Positions 1-5,877 of a stretch of DNA of 11,647 nt are shown one piece after another (position 1 is the first letter of the stretch; each line of letters opens with the position of its first letter). The position numbers and the translations under genes were made by a program. This stretch comes from Erysipelotrichaceae bacterium UBA1783 (GTDB lineage Bacteria; Bacillota_I; Bacilli_A; Erysipelotrichales; Erysipelotrichaceae). Below the pieces are notes generated by a model, which was given only the letters and a program-made list of their open reading frames with translations, was not told where the DNA came from and did no database searches. The stretch spans positions 1-11,647 of the forward strand of contig DCGH01000067.1 in the NCBI GenBank assembly GCA_002315205.1, in the 5' to 3' direction.

Positions 1-23
1 GGCTTGATTTTTATTATCTAATT

Positions 24-875
24 TTATTGTTCAACTTTATGTCCAAAAGCCCCTTCGATCAGACAATTTCTCATCGAATAATCACTTGCCGCTTCTAATA
101 CTTTAGTGGCTTTGGTAGGCGAAATGATCTCTCCTTTAATCCACCCCTGTTCATTCATTCTACTAATAAAAGCTGCTAAGAATGAATCTCCAGCACCCAT
201 AGTATCTACTGCATCCACAAATTTCACTGTATGATGTATTATATTATCCCTATTATATAGATACTGGCCTCTTCTACCCATAGTAACCAGAATGTTTAAT
301 GCACCCTTTTTACTTACTCTTTTACACAGCTTTACAATATCCTTTTCATCTAAATCTGAGCATGAAAACATGGCCAGATCCAAATTAGGGCAGACCTTTT
401 CCAGATATTCATCCACTCTATACTTCTCTTTTTCACCGAAATCATATATAAATAGATTATTTAAACTGGAAATCTTATTCATTTCATTTTCCATTTTAGA
501 ATTACAGCTGGAAATCACAGCATCAAACCTTGAAATATAATCAACATCTTTTTGATTTAAAATCATTGGCCCCTGCCAATTATTCCCAAGTTCCACTTTA
601 ATAAAGGTTCTTTCACCATCCACAACATCATATAGGCAATACTTTGTAGATGCTCCGTCAATAATATTACAATGATCATAGTCGACAGAATTATCCATTA
701 AAGCCTGAATAATCACTTTACCCATTTCATCATTTGCGATATTACCAAAATAGGTTGCGCCACCACATTGCTTTGCTAAATGGACCGCAACATTGACAGC
801 ATTCCCTCCTGGGAACATTTCTCCAGTATTCTGATAATAATCAATCACATTATCTGCTAAGCAAATACATTTCAT
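24..875 (-). CDS. frlD: PfkB-family sugar kinase, fructoselysine 6-kinase-like
   Basis: Cytoplasmic ribokinase/PfkB-family kinase of 283 residues, close in length to E. coli FrlD (about 260). The N-terminal family signature GGNAVNVAV is at residues 23-31. The C-terminal ATP/anion-hole signature DTMGAGDSF is at 224-232, with D230 as the expected catalytic base. The short start (MKCICLADNVIDYY) and the run FPGGNAVNVAVHLAK resemble FrlD. Expected role, from the family and the partner gene: ATP-dependent phosphorylation at O6 of an imported Amadori compound (a fructosyl-amino acid), giving the substrate of the deglycase encoded upstream. The ATG lies one base after the stop of that gene (TAA-T-ATG), and only a weak GAAAGAG-like ribosome site lies inside its 3' end, so translational coupling is likely. 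The exact amino acid or amine attached to the sugar cannot be read from the sequence. No transporter or regulator for this operon is visible; they may lie left of the window or elsewhere. Confidence 0.8.
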   Translation of the reverse strand: MKCICLADNVIDYYQNTGEMFPGGNAVNVAVHLAKQCGGATYFGNIANDEMGKVIIQALMDNSVDYDHCNIIDGASTKYCLYDVVDGERTFIKVELGNNWQGPMILNQKDVDYISRFDAVISSCNSKMENEMNKISSLNNLFIYDFGEKEKYRVDEYLEKVCPNLDLAMFSCSDLDEKDIVKLCKRVSKKGALNILVTMGRRGQYLYNRDNIIHHTVKFVDAVDTMGAGDSFLAAFISRMNEQGWIKGEIISPTKATKVLEAASDYSMRNCLIEGAFGHKVEQ

Positions 876-876
876 A

Positions 877-1875
877 TTAATACTCTTTCTTTCTGTAATA
901 TCTTCTGATTTCTAAAGAATGATTTGTTATTACTTCCATGTTCTTTCCAATACGCTGTAGGATTGCACCCATAACAACTGGTCCAAGATACTTTCTATAC
1001 TCATCTTTAATACCTTCCAATGGGTAATCCTTCGTATCAAAAATAGTAAACTTGTCAGATAAGCCTTCCATAAAGCTCTTTACTCTTTCATCCTGAGCTC
1101 TTGTTACACCTTCACCCATAACTAAGGTAACACAAACATCTTTATCAACTAGTTCTAATGTCCCATGGAAGAATTCAGCAGAGGTTACAGACTTTGTTCT
1201 AACCCATTGAGATTCTTCTAATACACACATTGAGTAGGAATAGGTTGTTGGCCATAAATCGCCAGAGCCTATCCAGATATTGTATGGTTCCTTACAATAA
1301 TCTTCAGCATACTTCCTGCACTTTTCATCACAAAGCTTTCTAATGTTTGTTAGTGATTTACCTAAATGTTTCATATTATCAATGAAATCATCATATTCAT
1401 CAAAATAACCAAGGTTATGCATTATCTTGAAAATAATAATGTAGAACACTAATTCCTGGGGTCTTCCATCCATATACTCAAAGCTGTAATCTGAAACAGC
1501 TGCCAAAGGAGTGTTTGTTTTACCACAAACAGAGACAAGTGTTACACCCATTTCCTTTAACACCTTCGCACATGCTAAGGTTTCCTTAGTATCACCTGAT
1601 TTACTAGTTAAAAAAGCCACTGACCGTTCAGTTAGGCGATTGCATCCTGTCAATAAAAAATCAGCTGAAATCATTGAAATTGCTTCAATATTTGAATACA
1701 GATTTAAATAGTGATTAAATGGCTGTAGCATTGCCATTGAACCACCTGAGGAAGTAAAGAATAGCTTATCAAATCCTTTTTTACATAACTCATCAGCGAT
1801 TGTTTCAATTGTATCCCTTTGATTATATATAAAATCATAATTCTCAAGCATTTTGTTTTCATCAAAATTAATCAT
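877..1875 (-). CDS. frlB: SIS-domain sugar-phosphate deglycase, FrlB/FraB-like
   Basis: Cytoplasmic 332-residue protein with two sugar isomerase (SIS) folds. The first SIS phosphate-binding loop is at residues 41-50 (TSSGGSMAML) and a second serine-rich segment is at 91-99 (SKSGDTKET). The C-terminal half has the FrlB hallmark around 233-241 (AEFFHGTLE), and the C-terminus (NHSLEIRRYYRKKEY) closely parallels E. coli FrlB. E221 and H237 are 16 residues apart. That matches the spacing I recall for the catalytic Glu214/His230 pair of Salmonella FraB, so the active site looks intact. Expected reaction: hydrolytic deglycation of a 6-phosphofructosyl-amine to glucose 6-phosphate and the free amine or amino acid. 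The ATG at 1875 has an AAAGGGGG ribosome site with a five-base spacer. First gene of a two-gene operon with the FrlD-like kinase. Glucosamine isomerase activity is less likely because the C-terminus is FrlB-like. Lysine versus another amine is unresolved. Confidence 0.8.
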   Translation of the reverse strand: MINFDENKMLENYDFIYNQRDTIETIADELCKKGFDKLFFTSSGGSMAMLQPFNHYLNLYSNIEAISMISADFLLTGCNRLTERSVAFLTSKSGDTKETLACAKVLKEMGVTLVSVCGKTNTPLAAVSDYSFEYMDGRPQELVFYIIIFKIMHNLGYFDEYDDFIDNMKHLGKSLTNIRKLCDEKCRKYAEDYCKEPYNIWIGSGDLWPTTYSYSMCVLEESQWVRTKSVTSAEFFHGTLELVDKDVCVTLVMGEGVTRAQDERVKSFMEGLSDKFTIFDTKDYPLEGIKDEYRKYLGPVVMGAILQRIGKNMEVITNHSLEIRRYYRKKEY

Positions 1876-1895
1876 AATGACCCCCTTTTTTCTAT

Positions 1896-1907
1896 TTGTA
1901 ATTACAA
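1896..1907. promoter_or_regulatory. Palindromic operator TTGTAATTACAA at the frl start point
   Basis: A perfect 12-bp palindrome covers the predicted transcription start and the downstream end of the -10 box. Short palindromes of this size and AT-rich composition are typical of GntR-family (HutC/TreR/FrlR-type) operators, and frl operons are controlled by such regulators in other bacteria. Binding here would block the promoter. The regulator identity is inference, because no regulator gene is adjacent. Confidence 0.55.
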
Positions 1908-1934
1908 TATATCACTTTGTTATTACATTTTCAA
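1906..1934 (-). promoter_or_regulatory. Promoter of the frlB-frlD operon
   Basis: On the minus strand, a -35 box TTGAAA (1934-1929), a 17-base spacer and a -10 box TATATT (1911-1906); each box matches consensus at five of six positions. The predicted start point is near 1899, giving a leader of about 24 bases before the ATG at 1875. The -35 box directly abuts the terminator of the upstream gtrA-like gene, so the frl pair is an independent transcription unit. Confidence 0.75.
1917..1928. promoter_or_regulatory. Second, imperfect copy of the frl operator
   Basis: TTGTTATTACAT matches the palindrome at 1896-1907 at 10 of 12 positions and lies in the spacer between the -35 and -10 boxes. Its centre is exactly 21 bp from the centre of the first copy, two turns of B-DNA, so two dimers could sit side by side on the same face. 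Confidence 0.45.
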
Positions 1935-1955
1935 TAAAAAAGGATTTTACAATCC
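1935..1955 (-). terminator. Terminator of the gtrA-like gene
   Basis: On the minus strand, GGATT-GTAA-AATCC followed by a run of six Ts, beginning immediately at the stop codon of the gtrA-like gene. The stem is only five pairs, so it may be of moderate strength. It separates that gene from the frl promoter just downstream. Confidence 0.6.
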
Positions 1956-2360
1956 CTATTTTTTTAAATTTGTATCAATAGAATCCTTAAATACAACGAA
2001 GCGATCAAATAAATACTCTGTCACAAAATTCAGTACCATATTCAATACTGTAACAACATATTCATTCCACAATAATGTTTCGACCAGATAATCTCCTAAA
2101 ATCGTTGTCACTGGAGTAAACACACAATAGTAAGCAAACACCTTTGCCATCGCAACAGGAACATTATTAGCTGACTGGAAGGTAAACTTACGATTTAAGG
2201 TAAAGTTCCATAGCACCGATAATACCAATGCTATTAAATAGCATGGCCAATAGCTTAATGTCGTAAACTCATTTAATAAAGTAAATGAGGCAATCTCAAT
2301 AATCCCTGCACTTAGTGAAAATAATGTAAATTTTATTGTTCTTAATAATTCTTTATTCAT
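1956..2360 (-). CDS. GtrA-family four-helix membrane protein
   Basis: 134-residue integral membrane protein with four predicted hydrophobic segments at roughly 8-29, 38-57, 70-90 and 97-120. Two family landmarks are visible: WNFTLNRKFTF (51-61) after the second segment and EYLFDRFVVFKDS (115-127) at the end of the fourth. Both are the basic-aromatic motif typical of GtrA-like proteins (Pfam GtrA). Known members act as flippases or accessory membrane proteins in transfer of polyprenyl-linked sugars for cell-surface polysaccharide or O-antigen glucosylation. In Gram-positives they often appear as stand-alone genes of unknown substrate. A GAGGAA ribosome site lies six bases before the ATG. It is a single-gene unit with no glycosyltransferase partner in the window, so no specific substrate can be proposed. 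Confidence 0.75.
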   Translation of the reverse strand: MNKELLRTIKFTLFSLSAGIIEIASFTLLNEFTTLSYWPCYLIALVLSVLWNFTLNRKFTFQSANNVPVAMAKVFAYYCVFTPVTTILGDYLVETLLWNEYVVTVLNMVLNFVTEYLFDRFVVFKDSIDTNLKK

Positions 2361-2388
2361 ACTCTATTCCTCTTTTTAGGATATGCCC

Positions 2389-2394
2389 ATTATA
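2389..2394 (-). promoter_or_regulatory. -10 box of the gtrA-like gene
   Basis: A perfect TATAAT on the minus strand, 28 bases upstream of the ATG. No good -35 box is seen at 16-18 bases upstream (the best match is ATGGAA/TGGAAT), so this promoter may be weak or activator-assisted. Confidence 0.5.
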
Positions 2395-2399
2395 CACCT

Positions 2400-2414
2400 A
2401 TGTAAGCGTTATTC
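2400..2414. promoter_or_regulatory. cre-like (CcpA) site between gtrA-like gene and small gene
   Basis: ATGTAAGCGTTATTC fits WTGNAARCGNWWWCA at 13 of 15 positions; only the final CA is off. It lies just upstream of the -10 box of the gtrA-like gene and also upstream of the divergent small-gene promoter. It is a candidate carbon catabolite control site. Chance occurrence is possible. Confidence 0.3.
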
Positions 2415-2436
2415 CATATTTTTTTCTTTCAAATGC

Positions 2437-2464
2437 TTTACATTCTAAAAAAATAGCATATAAT
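2437..2464 (+). promoter_or_regulatory. Promoter of the 53-codon small gene
   Basis: TTTACA (2437-2442), a 16-base spacer and a perfect TATAAT (2459-2464). The predicted start point is near 2471, leaving a leader of about 24 bases with the ribosome site AAAAGGAGG. It is among the most consensus-like promoters in the window. Confidence 0.7.
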
Positions 2465-2494
2465 AGATAGCCTAGCCAAAAAGGAGGTATTTAT

Positions 2495-2656
2495 ATGATT
2501 AAAGTGGCAATTATTGAAGAAATCAGCAAGTTAAAAATGGAAAAAGAAGCCTTATCATATAAGCAGTTCTGGACTGGTTCTGATTATAGAAGAAACAGAG
2601 AAATCACTGATAAAATCTACCAGTACGAGCTTGCTCTAAAAATTATTAAGGATTAA
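2495..2656 (+). CDS. Small 53-residue hypothetical protein
   Basis: A short reading frame, ATG at 2495 to TAA at 2656, not recognised as any family. The product begins MIKVAIIEEISKLKMEKEAL. It is rich in Lys, Glu and Ile, with no signal peptide or membrane segment, and reads as two amphipathic helices (about 2-24 and 33-52) separated by a turn at WTGSDYRR (26-33). A small helical hairpin or dimeric coiled coil is plausible. Evidence that it is real is contextual and strong: a near-consensus promoter, an AAAGGAGG ribosome site seven bases before the ATG, and an eight-pair terminator with a GAAA loop starting seven bases after the stop. It is divergent from the gtrA-like gene and convergent with the transporter ATPase. 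No function can be assigned. Confidence 0.75.
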   Translation: MIKVAIIEEISKLKMEKEALSYKQFWTGSDYRRNREITDKIYQYELALKIIKD

Positions 2657-2662
2657 TTTTTC

Positions 2663-2686
2663 AAGGAAGGGAAACCTTCCTTTTTT
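2663..2686 (+). terminator. Terminator of the small gene
   Basis: AAGGAAGG-GAAA-CCTTCCTT, where the last two Ts belong to a run of six: an eight-pair stem closed by a GNRA tetraloop. It is a textbook intrinsic terminator seven bases after the stop codon. Confidence 0.9.
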
Positions 2687-2690
2687 CATA

Positions 2691-2721
2691 AGAAAAGGCC
2701 TTTGTTACAAGGCCATTTTCT
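2691..2721 (-). terminator. Terminator of the transporter operon
   Basis: The inverted repeat GGCCTT-TGTTAC-AAGGCC (2697-2714) is extended by GAAAA/TTTTC outside, with one bulged base. Read on the minus strand it is followed by TTTTCTTAT. It lies 34 bases beyond the stop of the ABC ATPase gene and back-to-back with the small-gene terminator, so it closes two convergent units. A T-rich stretch follows on the plus strand too, so it may act in both directions. Confidence 0.7.
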
Positions 2722-2754
2722 TTCTTTTCTAAATGAAGGGGGATAACTTCTTTT

Positions 2755-3942
2755 TTAATATTCTAAATTCTTTTCTGTTTCCTTTGAGAAGACATGAGCT
2801 GTTGAGCCATCAAATCCAAGCTTTACCTGCTTAGCAGAATAGCTTTCGAATCCTTCCTCAAATGGAATGATAACAATAGCATCCTTGTCCTTTACAGTCA
2901 TATGTAAATGAACACTTGAGCCCATTAACTCATATACATCAACTCTTGCATCGATACCATTTTCAGCAATGAATAAATGTTCAGGTCTAACACCTAATGT
3001 AATAGGCTGTGCCTCTACATTATTTGCCTTTAATCTTGCCTGCTTTTCAGCTGAAAGCTTAACAGAATAACCATCAACTGTTGCGTAGTATTCACCATCA
3101 GCAATTGTTAATTCACCATCAATAAAGTTCATCTGTGGAGTACCGATAAATCCAGCTACGAATAAGTTTCTAGGATGATTGAATACTTCCTGTGGTGTTC
3201 CAATCTGCTGAATAAAACCATCCTTCATAACGACAATTCTATCACCTAATGTCATAGCTTCTGTCTGATCATGAGTAACATATACGAAAGTTGTATTAAT
3301 CTTCTTTCTTAGCTTGATGATTTCAGCACGCATCTGATTTCTTAGCTTAGCATCTAGATTTGATAATGGCTCATCCATTAATAATAGCTTTGGTTCTCTA
3401 ACGATTGCTCTACCGATAGCGACTCTCTGTCTTTGACCACCTGATAAATTCTTTGGCTTTCTCTTTAGATACTGTGTAATATCCAAAATCTCTGCTGCTT
3501 CTTTAACCTTTTTATCAATTACATCCTTTGGTAGCTTCTTTAGCTTTAATGAATATGCCATATTATCATAAACTGTCATATGAGGATATAATGCATAAGA
3601 CTGGAATACCATGGCGATATCTCTATCCTTAGGTGCAACATCGTTAACCAGATTATCATCAATATATAGTTCGCCATCAGTAATTTCTTCTAAACCAGCG
3701 ATCATTCTTAATGTAGTTGATTTTCCACAGCCAGAAGGACCAACTAATACGATAAATTCCTTATCCTTAATATCAAGATTGAACTGCTGAACAGCTACAA
3801 CACCTTCATCTGTGATTTGAAGGTTAATCTTCTTCTTTTCCTCTACTACTTCTTCCTTCTTACCGAATAAACCCTTTTTCTTAGGCTTCTGTTCAATATG
3901 AGGATATACTTTTCTAATATCTTTTAATAATACGTTTGCCAT
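2755..3942 (-). CDS. Sugar ABC transporter ATPase, MalK/MsmX/UgpC family
   Basis: Energy-coupling ATPase of a carbohydrate importer, 395 residues, peripheral to the inner face of the membrane. Motifs are complete: Walker [10 protein letters not shown] (68-76), Q-loop Q114, signature LSGGQ (166-170), Walker B LLLMDE (186-191), D-loop SNLD (194-197) and switch H224. A C-terminal MalK-type OB/TOBE regulatory region spans roughly 275-390. It is some 25-30 residues longer than typical MsmX (about 365) because of a lysine/glutamate-rich insertion at about 18-45, between the first strand ([11 protein letters not shown]) and [12 protein letters not shown] recall similar insertions in homologues from Clostridia-type anaerobes, so it is probably a lineage variant. 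Fourteen bases separate it from the permease gene upstream, with an AAAGGAG ribosome site. It is the last gene of the operon, followed by a terminator. Many Gram-positive sugar importers borrow one shared ATPase, so this copy may also serve other importers. Confidence 0.92.
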   Translation of the reverse strand: MANVLLKDIRKVYPHIEQKPKKKGLFGKKEEVVEEKKKINLQITDEGVVAVQQFNLDIKDKEFIVLVGPSGCGKSTTLRMIAGLEEITDGELYIDDNLVNDVAPKDRDIAMVFQSYALYPHMTVYDNMAYSLKLKKLPKDVIDKKVKEAAEILDITQYLKRKPKNLSGGQRQRVAIGRAIVREPKLLLMDEPLSNLDAKLRNQMRAEIIKLRKKINTTFVYVTHDQTEAMTLGDRIVVMKDGFIQQIGTPQEVFNHPRNLFVAGFIGTPQMNFIDGELTIADGEYYATVDGYSVKLSAEKQARLKANNVEAQPITLGVRPEHLFIAENGIDARVDVYELMGSSVHLHMTVKDKDAIVIIPFEEGFESYSAKQVKLGFDGSTAHVFSKETEKNLEY

Positions 3943-3956
3943 ATTTTATTCTCCTT

Positions 3957-4814
3957 TTAGCCCTTTACAGAACCTGATGTGATACCCTTAATAATTGACT
4001 TAGAAAGGATAAAGTAAACAATTATAACTGGAATGATTGCGATAAGGATAAACATATAAACCTTACCCATATCAAATTTTGAGTAGTCCGCACTTCTTAG
4101 ACCAGCAATCATGATTGGAACTGTTTTTAATTCAGTCTTAGTTAATAATAGTGAAGGCATGAATAAGTTATTCCAGCTTCCTACAAATGAGAAAATCATC
4201 TGAACAGCAATGGCTGGTTTCATAATTGGAAGAACGATCTGATTGAAAGTTCTAAATTCTGAAGAACCATCGATTCTTGCTGCCTCTACCATTTCCATTG
4301 GAAGAGTTGCCTCAAGATATTGCTTCATATAGAAGAATACTACTGGAGAAGCAATTGCTGGAACAATTAATACCCACATTTTATTGGTTAAATGTAACTT
4401 ATATGCTAACTGGATAAAACCTACAGCAGAAACCTGTGAAGGTATCATCATTACCGCTAAAATAAACGCAAATGCAAACTTCTTTAGCTTAAAATTATAA
4501 ACATGAATTCCATAAGCTGTTAATGCTGAGAAATATGTTGTTAATACTGCAGATGATAAACCAATAATTAGTGAGTTAATCATACCTCTAGGAATATTTA
4601 TAGAAGCATCTGTCCAGGCATTCTTGAAATTTTCCCAGAAATGGCCACCAGGTAAGAATGAGAATCTACCCTGAAGCTGGAAGTTAGACTTTGATGCACT
4701 TAAAATTAATAGTGCAAAGAAGAATAAGCATAAGAATGATAAGAAGAATAATATTGCATAAACAACAACTCTAATAATTGTTAATTGAATTTTTGCTTTT
4801 TTATTTTGATCCAT
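3957..4814 (-). CDS. Sugar ABC transporter permease, MalG/UgpE type
   Basis: Inner-membrane permease of 285 residues with six predicted helices: about 12-40 (the long N-terminal one), 78-102, 111-131, 145-165, 201-222 and 251-271. The cytoplasmic EAA loop that docks on the ATPase is at 177-200 (EAARIDG, then LPIMKP). The length, the N-terminal helix and the C-terminal GITSGSVKG are typical of the MalG/UgpE branch of the CUT1 sugar importers. It forms a heterodimer with the permease encoded just upstream. Fourteen-base gaps on both sides, each containing an AAAGGAG ribosome site, show a tightly packed operon. The substrate is inferred from context to be cellobiose or short cello-oligosaccharides. 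Confidence 0.92.
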   Translation of the reverse strand: MDQNKKAKIQLTIIRVVVYAILFFLSFLCLFFFALLILSASKSNFQLQGRFSFLPGGHFWENFKNAWTDASINIPRGMINSLIIGLSSAVLTTYFSALTAYGIHVYNFKLKKFAFAFILAVMMIPSQVSAVGFIQLAYKLHLTNKMWVLIVPAIASPVVFFYMKQYLEATLPMEMVEAARIDGSSEFRTFNQIVLPIMKPAIAVQMIFSFVGSWNNLFMPSLLLTKTELKTVPIMIAGLRSADYSKFDMGKVYMFILIAIIPVIIVYFILSKSIIKGITSGSVKG

Positions 4815-4828
4815 ATTATTACTCCTTT

Positions 4829-5770
4829 CTAATCCTTATATTGTTTAGCTAATGTTTTATATACATATAAGCTGAATACACCTGTTACAAGGAATAATAC
4901 TACAGATACTGCACCAGCCATACCATAGTTTCTTGATCCCTTTAAATAGTTATTTAATAGCATAACTACTGTCATTGTGCTTCTATCAGGACCACCCTTG
5001 TTATTTGAAACAATTGCTGGAATATCGAACATCTGGAATCCACCAATCATAGAAGTTATGAAAGTATAAACCAGAATTGGCATTAATAATGGTAATGTAA
5101 TATCAAAGAATACATGCCATGAATTAGCACCATCAATATTTGCTGATTCAAATAATGCTTCATCAATACCCATAATACCTGCCATTAATAAGATTGTTGT
5201 ATTACCGAACCATAAAATAAAGTTCATAAATGCAATAATCAAACGAATAGAAATCTTTATTGTAAAGAAATCAATGAAGGTATCAATGACCCCAGTATTG
5301 ATTAAATAGTTATTTATTGGTCCAGTAGGTGAGAACAATGCAAAGAATAGCATTGAGAATGCACTCGCCATAATTAGATTTGGTAAATAAATGGTTGTCT
5401 TAAAGAAACTCTGGAACTTAATATTTAATCTTGTGCTTGTAAAGAATACTGCTAATAGTAATGCTATAACAAACTGCGGAACAGCACCTAATACCCAAAG
5501 GATAATAGTATTTCCAAAATATCTGACAATATCAATGACTCCTGAAGAATCCGCTGTAAACAATTTAATATAATTATCAAAGCCAACAAATGTTGGGCCA
5601 ACCTGAGTTAAACCTTCCATATAGTTTGTAAAGAATGAATTATAAACTGTTAATAGCTGTGGGAACATTGTGAATAGGAAATAAACTGTAAAGAATGGTG
5701 TAATAAAGATATACGCCCATTTAGCATAGCTTATTCCTTTTTTCTTTTTAATTGGCTTAGAATTGCTCAT
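4829..5770 (-). CDS. Sugar ABC transporter permease, MalF/UgpA type
   Basis: Inner-membrane permease of 313 residues. A basic N-terminus (KPIKKKKG) precedes the first helix (about 16-40); further hydrophobic segments lie at about 85-111, 127-147, 172-199, 229-247 and 283-304. The EAA loop is at 208-229 (ESANIDGANSW, then LPLLMP), where the ATPase contacts it. The FVGFDNYIKLF segment (61-71) before the second helix is characteristic of MalF/UgpA-type CUT1 permeases. The ribosome site AGGGGGAG lies a few bases before the ATG. It follows the binding-protein gene after a 107-base gap containing two hairpins, which probably lowers its expression relative to the binding protein. Confidence 0.92.
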   Translation of the reverse strand: MSNSKPIKKKKGISYAKWAYIFITPFFTVYFLFTMFPQLLTVYNSFFTNYMEGLTQVGPTFVGFDNYIKLFTADSSGVIDIVRYFGNTIILWVLGAVPQFVIALLLAVFFTSTRLNIKFQSFFKTTIYLPNLIMASAFSMLFFALFSPTGPINNYLINTGVIDTFIDFFTIKISIRLIIAFMNFILWFGNTTILLMAGIMGIDEALFESANIDGANSWHVFFDITLPLLMPILVYTFITSMIGGFQMFDIPAIVSNNKGGPDRSTMTVVMLLNNYLKGSRNYGMAGAVSVVLFLVTGVFSLYVYKTLAKQYKD

Positions 5771-5794
5771 ACTTCTCCCCCTTAACCTTTTTTC

Positions 5795-5827
5795 GCATAA
5801 ACAAACGAGAATCTCATTTATTTATGC
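5795..5827 (-). other. Second intercistronic hairpin between binding protein and permease
   Basis: GCATAAA (5795-5801) pairs with TTTATGC (5821-5827). Inside, AAA/TTT and GAG/CTC continue the stem with single mismatches, giving a long AT-rich hairpin. The run of Ts at 5788-5793 and As at 5828-5832 can extend the base past one bulged C. That extension would take up the U-tract of the neighbouring terminator-like hairpin, so the two structures share bases. Confidence 0.55.
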
Positions 5828-5859
5828 AAAAAGCTGTGGCTAGAATCACCACAGCTTTT
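5828..5859 (-). terminator. Terminator-like hairpin after the binding-protein gene
   Basis: AAAAGCTGTGG (5829-5839) and CCACAGCTTTT (5849-5859) form a perfect 11-pair stem with a nine-base loop, followed on the minus strand by five Ts. It lies 18 bases past the stop of the binding-protein gene and inside the operon. It is therefore probably a partial terminator or a 3' stabilising structure that gives more binding protein than permease, a common arrangement in importer operons. Confidence 0.75.
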
Positions 5860-5877
5860 AATCTGTCACCCTAATTA

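Noticed and set aside
292..540. Plus-strand open frame of 82 codons inside the frlD-like gene
   Set aside because: Antisense to a clear PfkB kinase, with no ribosome site and a phenylalanine/serine-rich composition typical of reverse-strand shadows in AT-rich DNA.
1511..2091. Plus-strand open frames at 1511-1711 and 1819-2091
   Set aside because: Antisense to the SIS-domain and GtrA-like genes. The second runs through the frl promoter and the gtrA-like terminator, so it cannot be a real gene.
2735..2756. GAAG-GGGGATAA-CTTC followed by Ts on the plus strand near the ATPase stop codon
   Set aside because: The stem has only four pairs, and two much better terminators lie directly upstream, so it is probably incidental.
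5391..5573. Plus-strand open frame of 60 codons inside the MalF-type permease gene
   Set aside because: Antisense to a well-supported membrane protein gene, with no promoter or ribosome site.
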